The notes under the pieces were generated by a model that searched no databases, was not told the origin of the DNA, and saw only the letters and a list, made by a program, of their open reading frames with translations. A DNA stretch of 64,000 nt from Sorangium cellulosum So ce56 (GTDB lineage: Bacteria > Myxococcota_A > Polyangia > Polyangiales > Polyangiaceae): positions 4,298,501 to 4,362,500 of the forward strand of contig NC_010162.1 of the NCBI RefSeq assembly GCF_000067165.1. Reading direction: 5' to 3'. This document shows positions 26,505 through 38,095 of the stretch, piece by piece. A program made the position numbers and the translations under genes. Position 1 is the first letter of the stretch, and the number at the start of each line of letters is the position of its first letter.

Positions 26505-26606
26505 CGCGCTTTTCACGCGATGCGCGGCCGCATCTGTGGCCGACCGCGGGGCGCCATCGGGTGATTCCCTGACTTCGGCCACAGGCTGGAGACCACCCCC
26601 GTTAGC

Positions 26607-26635
26607 TTGCGACGGTACGGGCACCGCACTAGAAT
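26607..26635 (+). promoter_or_regulatory. Sigma70-type promoter for clpX
   Basis: TTGCGA (26607-26612), a 17-base spacer and TAGAAT (26630-26635) match the sigma70 consensus at 4/6 and 5/6. Transcription would start near 26642, about 140 bases before the clpX GTG. Confidence 0.6.
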
Positions 26636-26673
26636 CCGAGCGCGGCGTTTGGCTGCGCATCGCTGAAAATCCA

Positions 26674-26695
26674 GGGAACGGTGGAAGCCGTTCCC
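26674..26695 (+). promoter_or_regulatory. Hairpin in the clpX leader
   Basis: GGGAACGG (26674-26681) and CCGTTCCC (26688-26695) are perfect inverted repeats with a six-base tggaag centre. It lies just downstream of the predicted start of transcription and could be an operator or an RNA hairpin. Confidence 0.45.
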
Positions 26696-26780
26696 GCCGC
26701 AAGTTGGAGGGGCCGCCGCCGCGGCGGGACCCCACCTCTCATTGAAGCGGTAGCGTCGGCAGACCGCACTGAGGGTCGAA

Positions 26781-28037
<1,257 letters not shown>

Positions 28038-28248
28038 CGCTCCGCCCCCGGGGGGCGGCGGGCCGAGGCGCAGGCGCGGCCCGAGCTGTGCGCCCTCACC
28101 CCCCGGAGGCGCCTCCGAGCATGCCGGCGCCGCGTGTCCCTGGAGGGGCAGCGGGACGAGCCGGCGGAAGTTCAGCATCAGATCAAGGCATTTGTGACAA
28201 CCGAGGCGGGGGTGCCCCGACCTCCCGATACTCCCGGAAAGACGGCGG

Positions 28249-30741
<2,493 letters not shown>

Positions 30742-30788
30742 GCGCGGGGCTGGCGGCGGCCGCAGAGACGGACTAGCTGTCCGTCGCA

Positions 30789-32357
30789 ATGATTCGACGC
30801 GCACTGATTTCGGTATCCGACAAGACGGGATTGCTCCCGCTGGCCAGGCGGCTCGCGGAGAAGGGCGTGGAGATCCTCTCGACCGGGGGGACGCAGCGGG
30901 CGCTCGCGGACGCCGGCGTCCCGGTCATCGGGGTGGAGGCCTATACCGGCTCGCCCGAGGTCATGGATGGCCGGGTGAAGACGCTCCATCCGCGGGTCCA
31001 CGGCGGCATCCTGATGCGCGGCGCGATCGACGACGAGGATCTCGCGCGGCTCGGCGGGGCGCCGATCGATCTCGTTGTGTGCAATCTCTATCCCTTCGAG
31101 GCGACCGTCAGGAAACCGGGGGTCACGCACCCCGAGATCATCGAGAACATCGATATCGGCGGGCCGTCGATGGTGCGGAGCGCGGCCAAGAACCACGCGC
31201 GCGTCGCGGTGGTGGTCGATCCGGCCGACTACGATGCTGTGCTCGCCGAGATCGACAGGCAAGGTGAGGTGTCGAGCGCCACCCGCCGCCGGCTCGCCAC
31301 CAAGGCGTTTGCGCACACGGCGGCCTACGACGGGATGGTGTCCGGTTACCTCTCCTCGCTCCCCGAGGAGGGTGAGCCGAGCGCCGCGGAGCGCGAGGCC
31401 TATCCGCGCTTCCTCACGCTCGCCCTCGAGCGGGCCTATCCGCTCCGGTACGGCGAGAACCCGCACCAGTCCGGCGCCTTCTATCGTGAGCGGGGCGCGG
31501 CCGCGGGGTCGCTCGCGCTGGCGGAGTCGCTGGGCGCGGGCGGCAAGGAGCTCTCGTTCAACAACCTCGTCGACGTGGACGCCGCGTTCGAGGCGGTGCG
31601 CGAGTTCACGCAGCCCGCCGCGGTCGTCGTGAAGCACACGAACCCGTGCGGCGTCGCGACCGGCGACAGCCTCGCGGCCGCCTACCGGACGGCGCGCGAC
31701 GCGGACGCCGTGAGCGCCTTCGGCGGGATCGTCGCCCTGAACCGCGAGGTCGACCGCGCTGCCGCCGAGGTGCTCGTCGAGACGTTCCTGGAGTGCGTTG
31801 TCGCGCCCGCCTATACGCCCGATGCGCTGGAGGTGCTCCGGACCAAGAAGAACCTCCGGCTGCTCGCGACCGGCGCGCTCCTGCCCGCGGATCACCGGGA
31901 GCTGACGTTCAAGCGCGTCGGCGGCGGTCTGGTGGTCCAGGAGCGGGACGCCTCGGCGGCCGGCGAGGTGCGCGGCGGCCGGGTCGTGGCGAAGCGCGCG
32001 CCGACCGAGGAGGAGATCGAGGCGCTCGATCTCGGCTGGCGCGTCTGCAAGCACGTGAAATCCAACGCGATTGTGCTCGCGATTCCAGGGAGGACGGTCG
32101 GGATCGGCGCCGGACAGATGTCGCGGGTCGAGAGCGTGCGCATCGCCTGCAGCAAGGCGGGCGAGCGGGCTCGCGGGAGCGTCCTCGCGTCGGACGCGTT
32201 CTTCCCGTTCCCGGACAACGTGGTGCTCGCCGCGGAGCACGGGATCACGGCGGTCGCGCAGCCAGGCGGCAGCGTGAAGGACGCGGAGGTCATCGCCGCG
32301 GCCGACGCGGCGGGGATCGCGATGGTGTTCACCGGGGCCCGGCACTTCCGTCACTGA
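30789..32357 (+). CDS. purH: Bifunctional purine biosynthesis protein PurH
   Basis: PurH carries out the last two steps of IMP synthesis: formylation of AICAR using 10-formyl-tetrahydrofolate, then ring closure by IMP cyclohydrolase. The 522-aa product has the N-terminal MGS-like cyclohydrolase domain (SVSDKTGL, STGGT, DGRVKTLHPRVHGG, NLYPFEATV, ENIDIGGPSM). The C-terminal transformylase has KHTNPCGVA, SAFGGIVALN and the GITAVAQPGGSVKD signature, ending TGARHFRH as usual. It starts 47 bases after lon. No other pur genes are in the window. Confidence 0.97.
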   Translation: MIRRALISVSDKTGLLPLARRLAEKGVEILSTGGTQRALADAGVPVIGVEAYTGSPEVMDGRVKTLHPRVHGGILMRGAIDDEDLARLGGAPIDLVVCNLYPFEATVRKPGVTHPEIIENIDIGGPSMVRSAAKNHARVAVVVDPADYDAVLAEIDRQGEVSSATRRRLATKAFAHTAAYDGMVSGYLSSLPEEGEPSAAEREAYPRFLTLALERAYPLRYGENPHQSGAFYRERGAAAGSLALAESLGAGGKELSFNNLVDVDAAFEAVREFTQPAAVVVKHTNPCGVATGDSLAAAYRTARDADAVSAFGGIVALNREVDRAAAEVLVETFLECVVAPAYTPDALEVLRTKKNLRLLATGALLPADHRELTFKRVGGGLVVQERDASAAGEVRGGRVVAKRAPTEEEIEALDLGWRVCKHVKSNAIVLAIPGRTVGIGAGQMSRVESVRIACSKAGERARGSVLASDAFFPFPDNVVLAAEHGITAVAQPGGSVKDAEVIAAADAAGIAMVFTGARHFRH

Positions 32358-32546
32358 GCTGGCCTGGCGCCGAGGTCCCGCCGCTGAACCGCCTCGCGCC
32401 TCTGTCCCGGGATGCGCGCGCTCCCACGCCCTTGCGCCGGAAGGGTGGGTCACGCTTGCAGAAAAGTTGACCTTTGCGCCTTGACTGTGATGATGGTCAA
32501 CGCTGCGCCTGGGCAAAGCGCTGTGCGCGGCGCGAAGGAGCGAGCT

Positions 32547-33980
32547 GTGGGCGGAATCAGCGAGACGTGCAGCGTGTGCGGGACCGGATTCGAGGTCCAG
32601 TTCCGGTACCAGATGGAGGAGAAGGACGGCGGCTTCTCCTTCTTCTGCTCGCAGAAATGCCTGGAAAAGAGCCAGCTCGGCGGGCAGGACGGCGCCGCGC
32701 TCGCCACGTGCGACGCGTGCGCGAAGCGGTTTCCGCCGGATCTCGTGTCCCAGGTGCTCTACGTCGCCGGGCGCCGGCACTACGCGTGCTCGCTGGGGTG
32801 CCGGACGCAGCTGGTCCGTGAGGCGAAGGGGGTACGGCTCGGCGACATCGCGGCGGCGGCCGCGGCGCCGGCCGAGGGAGCAACGCCCATCGGTGACGAG
32901 GCGCCGCTGGCAGGAGGCGGGTCGCGCTCCGCCGTGGCGGCAGGTGATCCGGCGCCGCCGGCGGCTCGGGCGAGCGCCCAGGGCGAGGCGACGGGGCGGG
33001 TTGCGCCGGCCGCGTCTGCCGCTCGCCCGGCGGAGCTCAAAGGGCAGGGCGCGGTCGCGGTGCCCCTGTCGCCGGCGGGGGGCGCGAAGCGGCCGGCGCA
33101 GCCGCCGCAGCGCCCGGCCGGGGTGCCCCGCTGCCTGGCCGTGTTCAACCACAAGGGCGGTACGGGCAAGACGACGACGGCCGTGAGCGTGGCGGCCGGG
33201 CTCGCGGCGCGCGACAAGCGGGTGCTCCTCGTCGACACCGACGCGCAGGGGAACGTCTCTGTCTCGCTCGGCGCGGGCGCGGAGCGGTCGCTCTATCACG
33301 TGCTCGTGATGGGGCTCCGGGTCGCGGACGCGATCAAGACGGTGCGACCGAACCTGGATCTCCTGCCGTCCAACGAGACGCTCGCCGCGGCAGAGCTCTA
33401 CCTGGCAGGGCGCCAGAACCGCGACCGCGTGCTCTCGGATCGCCTCTCCGCCGCGGCGGCCGAGTACGATTACGTGGTGCTCGACTGCTCGCCGAGCCTG
33501 TCGTTGATGAACCAGAACGCGCTGGTGTTCGCCGACAGCGTGCTCGTCCCGGTCGCGTGTGACTATCTGTCGCTCGTCGGCGTCCGGCAGGTCATCAAGA
33601 CGGTGAAGAACGTGAACGCGCTGCTGCATCACCCGGTGCAGATCTGGGGCGTGCTGCCGACCTTCTACGACGGCCGCGCGAAGATCGCGCGCGAGGCGGT
33701 GAGCACGATGAAGCAGCACTTCGGGGAGCGCTGCCTCGCGCCGATCCGGCAGGCGATCAAGGTCAAGGAGGCGCCCGCGCAAGGGCAGACGATCTTCGAG
33801 TACGCGTCGGGAACCCCTGCTGCGGACGACTACCTGGCGGTGGTCGATCGCATCATCGAGAGCCGCGAGCGCGGCACGGCGGGCCCCGAGGCAGGGGCGG
33901 CGCGCGACGGGGCAGCGTGGAGCGTCGACCGGGGGGACGCGGCCACCGAGCGGCCGGGCGCTGCGGCGGCGGGGGCGTGA
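32547..33980 (+). CDS. ParA-type ATPase with two TRASH-like zinc fingers
   Basis: The 477-aa product has three parts. Residues 8-85 hold two copies of CX2C-X22-CX3C (C8/C11/C34/C38 and C55/C58/C81/C85), identical in spacing and matching the TRASH-type metal-binding finger pattern. Residues about 95-195 are an Ala/Pro/Gly-rich linker. The C-terminal part is a ParA/MinD-like ATPase with the deviant Walker A KGGTGKTT (203-210), DTDAQGNVSVSLG and YVVLDCSPSLSLMNQNA. The GTG at 32547 is chosen because AAGGAG stands six bases upstream; upstream in-frame codons are unbiased. It precedes 33-bp tandem repeats and a ribbon-helix-helix-like gene. It is not the parAB ParA. A DNA- or nucleoid-associated positioning role is inference. 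Confidence 0.85.
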   Translation: MGGISETCSVCGTGFEVQFRYQMEEKDGGFSFFCSQKCLEKSQLGGQDGAALATCDACAKRFPPDLVSQVLYVAGRRHYACSLGCRTQLVREAKGVRLGDIAAAAAAPAEGATPIGDEAPLAGGGSRSAVAAGDPAPPAARASAQGEATGRVAPAASAARPAELKGQGAVAVPLSPAGGAKRPAQPPQRPAGVPRCLAVFNHKGGTGKTTTAVSVAAGLAARDKRVLLVDTDAQGNVSVSLGAGAERSLYHVLVMGLRVADAIKTVRPNLDLLPSNETLAAAELYLAGRQNRDRVLSDRLSAAAAEYDYVVLDCSPSLSLMNQNALVFADSVLVPVACDYLSLVGVRQVIKTVKNVNALLHHPVQIWGVLPTFYDGRAKIAREAVSTMKQHFGERCLAPIRQAIKVKEAPAQGQTIFEYASGTPAADDYLAVVDRIIESRERGTAGPEAGAARDGAAWSVDRGDAATERPGAAAAGA

Positions 33981-34141
33981 AGGGACCCGCGGACGCGGGG
34001 TCCCGCTGGATGAAGGGACCCGCGGACGCGGGGTCCCGCTGGGTGAAGGGACCCGCGGACGCGGGGTCCCGCTGGGTGAAGGACCCGCGGACGCGGGGGT
34101 TCGCTGAATGAAGGGCCCGCAGTCGCGGAGCCCCGACCGGG
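33978..34141. repeat. 33-bp palindromic tandem repeats
   Basis: Units at 33978-34010, 34011-34043 and 34044-34076 are nearly identical. A 32-base variant lies at 34077-34108 and a diverged fifth copy at about 34109-34141. Each begins tgaagggacccgcggacgcg and contains gggaccc/gggtccc arms able to fold into a hairpin (with cccgcg/cgcggg inside). The first unit starts on the TGA stop of the upstream ATPase gene. A period of 33 bases is close to three helical turns and also equals 11 codons, so one frame reads MKGPADAGSRW repeatedly. Candidate iteron-like binding array or RNA hairpin array. Confidence 0.9.
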
Positions 34142-34161
34142 CAGGGGAGCTGGAGGAAGCA

Positions 34162-34506
34162 ATGAAAAGCGAAGGCGATCTCGGGGGCGCCGCGCGGGCG
34201 CTGCTCGATCGCGACGAAGTGGAAGGTGTTTTGTCCGGGGCGTTCTATACGTCCACGGAAGCGCCTCGCGTGCGCGCGAAGGCCCGGACGAGCGGCGCCG
34301 CATCCGAGCCGGGTGCTGCGCCGGCGCCGGAGAGACCGCAGCACTACAAGGTCATCTGTATCTCGATGTACACCGAGGATCTCGAGCGGCTGGACGAGAT
34401 GGTCAGCTCGCTCAAGGCGCGCGGGATGACCAAGGCCAACAGGAGCGCGCTGATCCGGCATGCGCTCTCCCAGGTGGACCTCGACAAGATCCCGAAGGGG
34501 ATTTAA
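34162..34506 (+). CDS. Ribbon-helix-helix-like small protein
   Basis: A 114-aa protein. The first 60 residues are an acidic, then Ala/Pro-rich flexible region. Residues about 61-107 look like a ribbon-helix-helix DNA-binding domain: a strand (YKVICISMY), helix 1 (TEDLERLDEMVSSLKARG) and helix 2 after a turn (KANRSALIRHALSQV). The ATG at 34162 is chosen because GGAGG stands five bases upstream. An in-frame ATG at 34108 lies inside the repeats. It follows the TRASH-ParA gene, the typical order of plasmid ParA plus RHH partner. A DNA-binding partner of that ATPase is the natural hypothesis, not a demonstrated one. Confidence 0.75.
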   Translation: MKSEGDLGGAARALLDRDEVEGVLSGAFYTSTEAPRVRAKARTSGAASEPGAAPAPERPQHYKVICISMYTEDLERLDEMVSSLKARGMTKANRSALIRHALSQVDLDKIPKGI

Positions 34507-34513
34507 CCCCTTC
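34494..34513 (+). terminator. Hairpin overlapping the RHH gene stop
   Basis: GAAGGGG (34494-34500) and CCCCTTC (34507-34513) form a perfect 7-bp stem around ATTTAA, which includes the TAA stop codon. TTCC follows. It is a plausible weak terminator or stop-coupled hairpin. Confidence 0.5.
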
Positions 34514-34627
34514 TTCCAGGGAGACTTCGACAGGACGCAGGGCGCGACGTCCGCATTTCCGTCATCGTGCGGCGGGCGCCGCGGGCTCCAGGTGGCCCTG
34601 CGCGGTGCCGTGGGGCACCTGCGGGCG

Positions 34628-34649
34628 GCCGGCTTTCCCGGGAGCCGGC
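34628..34649. repeat. Perfect 7-bp hairpin before the Bax-inhibitor gene
   Basis: GCCGGCT (34628-34634) and AGCCGGC (34643-34649) enclose an eight-base loop ttcccggg. It lies midway in the 273-base gap between the RHH gene and the gene at 34780, and could be an operator or an extra terminator. Confidence 0.35.
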
Positions 34650-34779
34650 GAGCGGCGGAGGGCCCGTTCACACGCCGGCGCTCGCGGCGTCGTGGCGCCG
34701 CGCTTCGTCCCCCGGCCGCCTCGCCGCGGGCATGCGGCGTGCTTCACGTGCTAGAGTCGAGGCCTACCAGAGAGGGAAC

Positions 34780-35484
34780 ATGGACCAGAACTACGTAGGA
34801 TACGGGACACGCTCGTCGGTGCTCCGCGCCGGTGCCGAGTCGCGCGAGCGCTTCATCGTGCGGACGTACAACCACCTGTTCGGTGCGATCGTCCTCTTCG
34901 CTGCGATCGAGGTCGCGCTGTTCAAGACCGGCGTCGCCTCGGTCATCGCCAGGGCGATGATGGGCACGAGCTGGCTGCTGGTTCTCGGGGCGTTCATGCT
35001 CGTGAGCTGGCTGGCCAGCCGCGCGGCGCACACGTCGGTATCGAAGCCGGCGCAGTACGCCGCGCTCGGCGGTTTCGTGCTCGCCCAGGCGATCGTCTTC
35101 GTGCCGCTCCTTTACATCGCGGACATGGTCGCTCCTGGCGCGATCCAGAGCGCTGGGCTCGCCACGATGGCCGGCTTCGCCGGGCTCACCGCGATCGCGT
35201 TCGTGACCCGCAAGGATTTCTCGTTCCTTGGGGCGCTCCTGCGCTGGGGCGCCATCTGCGCGCTCGTCCTCATCGCGGCAGGCGTGCTGTTCGGCTTCCA
35301 GCTCGGCACCTTCTTCAGCGTCGCCATGGTCGCGTTCGCTGGGGCCGCCATCCTGTACGACACGTCGAACATCCTGCACCACTTCCCCGAGGACCGGTAC
35401 GTCGGCGCCGCGCTCGAGCTCTTCGCGTCGGTCGCCATGCTGTTCTGGCACGTGCTCCGCCTCTTCATCAGCTCCCGCAACTGA
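34780..35484 (+). CDS. Bax inhibitor-1 / YccA family membrane protein
   Basis: This 234-aa protein has a soluble N-terminus of about 30 residues and then seven hydrophobic segments, the layout of the TMBIM/BI-1 family. It carries the characteristic VRTYNHLFGAI start and the closing phrases AGAAILYDTSNILHHFPEDRYVGAALELF and FWHVLRLF. The last acidic Asp pair region corresponds to the pH-sensing calcium-leak site of bacterial homologues such as YetJ. E. coli YccA interacts with the FtsH protease; whether that holds here is unknown. The ATG at 34780 starts the conserved part. The stop codon lies at the edge of a large palindrome. Confidence 0.88.
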   Translation: MDQNYVGYGTRSSVLRAGAESRERFIVRTYNHLFGAIVLFAAIEVALFKTGVASVIARAMMGTSWLLVLGAFMLVSWLASRAAHTSVSKPAQYAALGGFVLAQAIVFVPLLYIADMVAPGAIQSAGLATMAGFAGLTAIAFVTRKDFSFLGALLRWGAICALVLIAAGVLFGFQLGTFFSVAMVAFAGAAILYDTSNILHHFPEDRYVGAALELFASVAMLFWHVLRLFISSRN

Positions 35485-35607
35485 GCAGGGCGCACCCGCT
35501 TCGGATACGGGCCCACCTCGGCGTTTTCGGTGCTCGGCGTACGAGAGTACGCCTGCGCGCCGAAAACGCCGATCTGGGCCCGTCTCCTGTGCGGGTGCAC
35601 CCTGCTC
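35483..35607. repeat. 125-bp imperfect palindrome
   Basis: Matching arms run from gagcagggcgcacccgc (35483-35499, one mismatch to 35591-35607), through acgggccca/tgggcccgt and CGGCGTTTTCGG (35519-35530, exact partner 35560-35571), to GGCGTAC/GTACGCC (35536-35542 and 35547-35553) around a GAGA centre. About 45 of 60 arm positions pair. It is far larger than a terminator and overlaps the stop codon of the upstream gene. It could work as a strong bidirectional terminator, a cruciform, or a non-autonomous repeat element. Confidence 0.85.
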
Positions 35608-35612
35608 GGGCA

Positions 35613-35658
35613 GGGGCCGTTGCGGAGAAGGAATCGGGCGGGGGCCGTTGCGGAGAAG
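35613..35658. repeat. 18-bp direct repeat pair
   Basis: ggggccgttgcggagaag occurs exactly at 35613-35630 and 35641-35658, just after the large palindrome. It is a short local duplication. Confidence 0.7.
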
Positions 35659-35673
35659 TGAGGAGAGGGGGCG

Positions 35674-36213
35674 TCAGGAGCCGAAGAGGGCTTGTAGCGC
35701 TCTCGTCAGCGAGAAGAGCATGAGAGCTGCGAGGGCGAGGATGCCTGCCAGCGCCAGGAACAGGCCGGCGTAGAAGCGAAGATTGGAGGGCGGCGCGCCG
35801 CCCTGCGTTCGCGCTGCGAGGTGGGCGCGCAGCAGGTCGAGGTTGCGCGCGTTCGCCTTGTAGGTCGCATCGAAGAGATCGCCTACGAGTGGGACCGTGC
35901 CGAGCAGCGTCTCGAGGCCCACGTTGAGCACCATGCGCAGCACCGCGGAGGCGGGGAGACGGTAACGCGTCGCCGCGAGCACGATGTAAATCGAGAGCGC
36001 GAAACCGATGAGATCGCCGACCCCAGGGATCAACCCGATCACGGCGTCATAACCGACCCGGTAGCCGACTCCAGGGATTCGGATGGAGTTGTCCAGAAAA
36101 TGCCCGAGGGCGTTCAAGCGTTTTAGCCGGTCGTCCTCGAGATCAACCGCCTTCAGCGGGGCGAGGGGCGGCACGGGCATGGCGGACCCATCTCTGCGAA
36201 GCGGATCAGACAT
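35674..36213 (-). CDS. DUF4112 membrane protein
   Basis: The 179-aa product has the DUF4112 hallmarks LDNSIRIPGVGYRVGYDAVIGLIPGVGDLIG and LGTVPLVGDLFDATYKANARNLDLL, with two or three hydrophobic segments plus a C-terminal membrane segment (FYAGLFLALAGILALAALMLF). The family is widespread and its function is not established. The ATG at 36213 is used; a second ATG twelve codons in is possible. It is convergent with the Bax-inhibitor gene and divergent from the outer-membrane protein gene. Confidence 0.88.
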   Translation of the reverse strand: MSDPLRRDGSAMPVPPLAPLKAVDLEDDRLKRLNALGHFLDNSIRIPGVGYRVGYDAVIGLIPGVGDLIGFALSIYIVLAATRYRLPASAVLRMVLNVGLETLLGTVPLVGDLFDATYKANARNLDLLRAHLAARTQGGAPPSNLRFYAGLFLALAGILALAALMLFSLTRALQALFGS

Positions 36214-36384
36214 CCCTCGCAGTTTACTTCTCGCCCCCTCCAGCGGCGACTCAAGAGAGACGGCGGGGCGGCGTCGCAGGGACACGCGGGGCGGCGGGCG
36301 AGGATCGGGCAGGAGCACGTCGCCTCGGGAGGGGGCCGTGGGCGGGCGGGCGCTGCCGCCATTGCGGCGACGGCGCTGTGATCC

Positions 36385-37983
36385 ATGCTGGCGCCTGCCA
36401 TGCCGAGCCCGCGCGCCCTGGTTCGCAGCTCAGGAGCGCGCCGAGCGCTGCTCGGCCTCGCCAGCGCGCTGCTCGGGACGCTCGGCGGAGGCGCGGCACG
36501 CGCGCAGGGAAGATACGAATCCGCGCTGCTCGGCGGGCGATCGGCGCTCCTGGGGGGCACGGGGGTCGTGCTGGGCGTCGACGGCGCCGCGCCCTTCCTG
36601 AACCCAGCCACGATCGTCCGCATCGAGGACCGGAACATCGCGTTCTCGTCGGCGTTCTTCCGCTACGCGCACCGCACACTGCAACGGTGGCACCAGCCAG
36701 GGCCGGTCGACCCCGGCCTCTACGGCGATCTCCGGCTCGATCGCACGTCGGTGAGCGATCATGGGCTGGACAGCCTCCCCAACGCGACATGCTATTTCTT
36801 CAACTGGAAGAGCGGCGCACGAGGCGCGGATTCGACGCGGGTGCCGGTCGGCCGACAGGTCGTCGCCGCCTGCCTCGGCAAGACGGAGGAGAACGAGTTC
36901 GGGTTCGACGCGCTGCGATTCTCGGGGGAGTCCGCCTCGCGGCGCGTGAGCCAGGCGCAGACGCTCCGCTACGCGTGGGGTCGCTTCAGCGCCGGCCCTT
37001 CGTGGAGCTACAGCGCCACCTCGCGCCTCGCCGTGGGCGCCTCGCTCTCGCTCGTGCGCACCCGCTACACGAGCTCGCTCGGCGTCGCCAGCGTCGTGGA
37101 GGACACCAGCGCGGGCTCGGCGAGCAGCGCTACCTACCAGGCCGCGCTCTCGGGCGATTCATGGGACCTCCTGGCGCACCTCGGCGTGACGTACCGGCTG
37201 AACCGGGTGTTCTCGGCCGGGATCAGCCTGCGGACGCCCAGCGTTCATGCCGTCGACTCCCTGGACGCGAGCTACGTCGACACGCGCGCCGACGGGACGG
37301 CGGCGGCGCGCTACTGGGCCGGTGAAGGGGAGTTCGTGGCCCCCTCCCCAGCCCGCGTCGCGGTCGGCGCGAGCGCGGAGTGGAGCAGGCTGCGGCTGGA
37401 GCTCGACGGATTTTTCTACATGGGCCAGCGCGAGTTCGCGCGGATCACCGCCGATCGCGAGGAGATCGCGATCGCGGGGGGCGCAGTGACGAGCCGGGCG
37501 CGGGGCCGCCTCGACATCGTCGAGGCGGCGGCGCCCATCGTCAACGTCGGGCTCGGCGCCGAGGTGTTCCTCACGCGCGACCTCAGCCTCGTGGGCGGCG
37601 TCGCCTCCGATTTCAACGCGCTGTCGAGCCTGCGAGGCCCCATGTCCGCCGAGTCGAAGCTCTTCTTCGAGCGGATGAGCGGCGCCCACGCGTCGCTCGG
37701 GTTGGTCTCCTATACCCGGTACGGCGACCTCGTGTTCGGCGCGCGCCTCGATTACGCCGCCGGGCAGATGGCGGCCGTCAACGCGTTCGCGTCGCCCGTG
37801 CGGCTGGATCCCATCGACTGCAGCGAGATCGGCGCGACCCTGGTGCTCGCCGGGAGGATCAGCTTGCGCACCGTGGAGGACGTGGCGCGCGAGATCGGCG
37901 ACGCCGTGGAGGGCTCGGCCGCCGCGCCCCCCGAGCGGACCAGGCCGAGGGAGCCGATGCGGGCGCCTGCGCGAGAAGACTGA
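36385..37983 (+). CDS. Outer-membrane beta-barrel protein
   Basis: A 532-aa exported protein. The N-terminus has a basic region, a hydrophobic core (LLGLASALLGTLGG) and an ARA cleavage motif before QGRYES. The mature part has many alternating, aromatic-ended strands (FAFSSAFFRYAH-like, LRYAWGRFSAGPSWSYSAT, LELDGFFYMGQ, LVSYTRYGDLVFGARLDYAAG) and the early phrase GTGVVLGVDGAAPFLNPATI. That phrase recalls the hatch region of the OMPP1/FadL transport family. It probably carries hydrophobic substrates across the outer membrane, but the substrate is unknown. A Pro/Arg-rich tail ends it. Either of two close ATGs could be the start. Confidence 0.75.
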   Translation: MLAPAMPSPRALVRSSGARRALLGLASALLGTLGGGAARAQGRYESALLGGRSALLGGTGVVLGVDGAAPFLNPATIVRIEDRNIAFSSAFFRYAHRTLQRWHQPGPVDPGLYGDLRLDRTSVSDHGLDSLPNATCYFFNWKSGARGADSTRVPVGRQVVAACLGKTEENEFGFDALRFSGESASRRVSQAQTLRYAWGRFSAGPSWSYSATSRLAVGASLSLVRTRYTSSLGVASVVEDTSAGSASSATYQAALSGDSWDLLAHLGVTYRLNRVFSAGISLRTPSVHAVDSLDASYVDTRADGTAAARYWAGEGEFVAPSPARVAVGASAEWSRLRLELDGFFYMGQREFARITADREEIAIAGGAVTSRARGRLDIVEAAAPIVNVGLGAEVFLTRDLSLVGGVASDFNALSSLRGPMSAESKLFFERMSGAHASLGLVSYTRYGDLVFGARLDYAAGQMAAVNAFASPVRLDPIDCSEIGATLVLAGRISLRTVEDVAREIGDAVEGSAAAPPERTRPREPMRAPARED

Positions 37984-38095
37984 GCGGCGACGCGCGCGCC
38001 GCGGATGATCGATCGGGCGCCGCGTGCGTCCGGCGCGAGGATCTGCGCCCGCAGCTGCGCGTGAAGCCTGGTCCGCTCGGGGGGCGCGGCGGCGC

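Larger units (their letters stand above)
26299..26780. other. clpP-clpX intergenic regulatory region
   Basis: No coding frame is convincing in these 482 bases. It contains a terminator-like structure (26440-26504), a good sigma70 promoter (26607-26635) and a small perfect hairpin (26674-26695) in the presumed clpX leader. Together these make a long regulated 5' region. Confidence 0.6.

Noticed and set aside
33978..34141. CRISPR array
   Set aside because: The units are contiguous tandem repeats with no unique spacers between them and no cas genes nearby.
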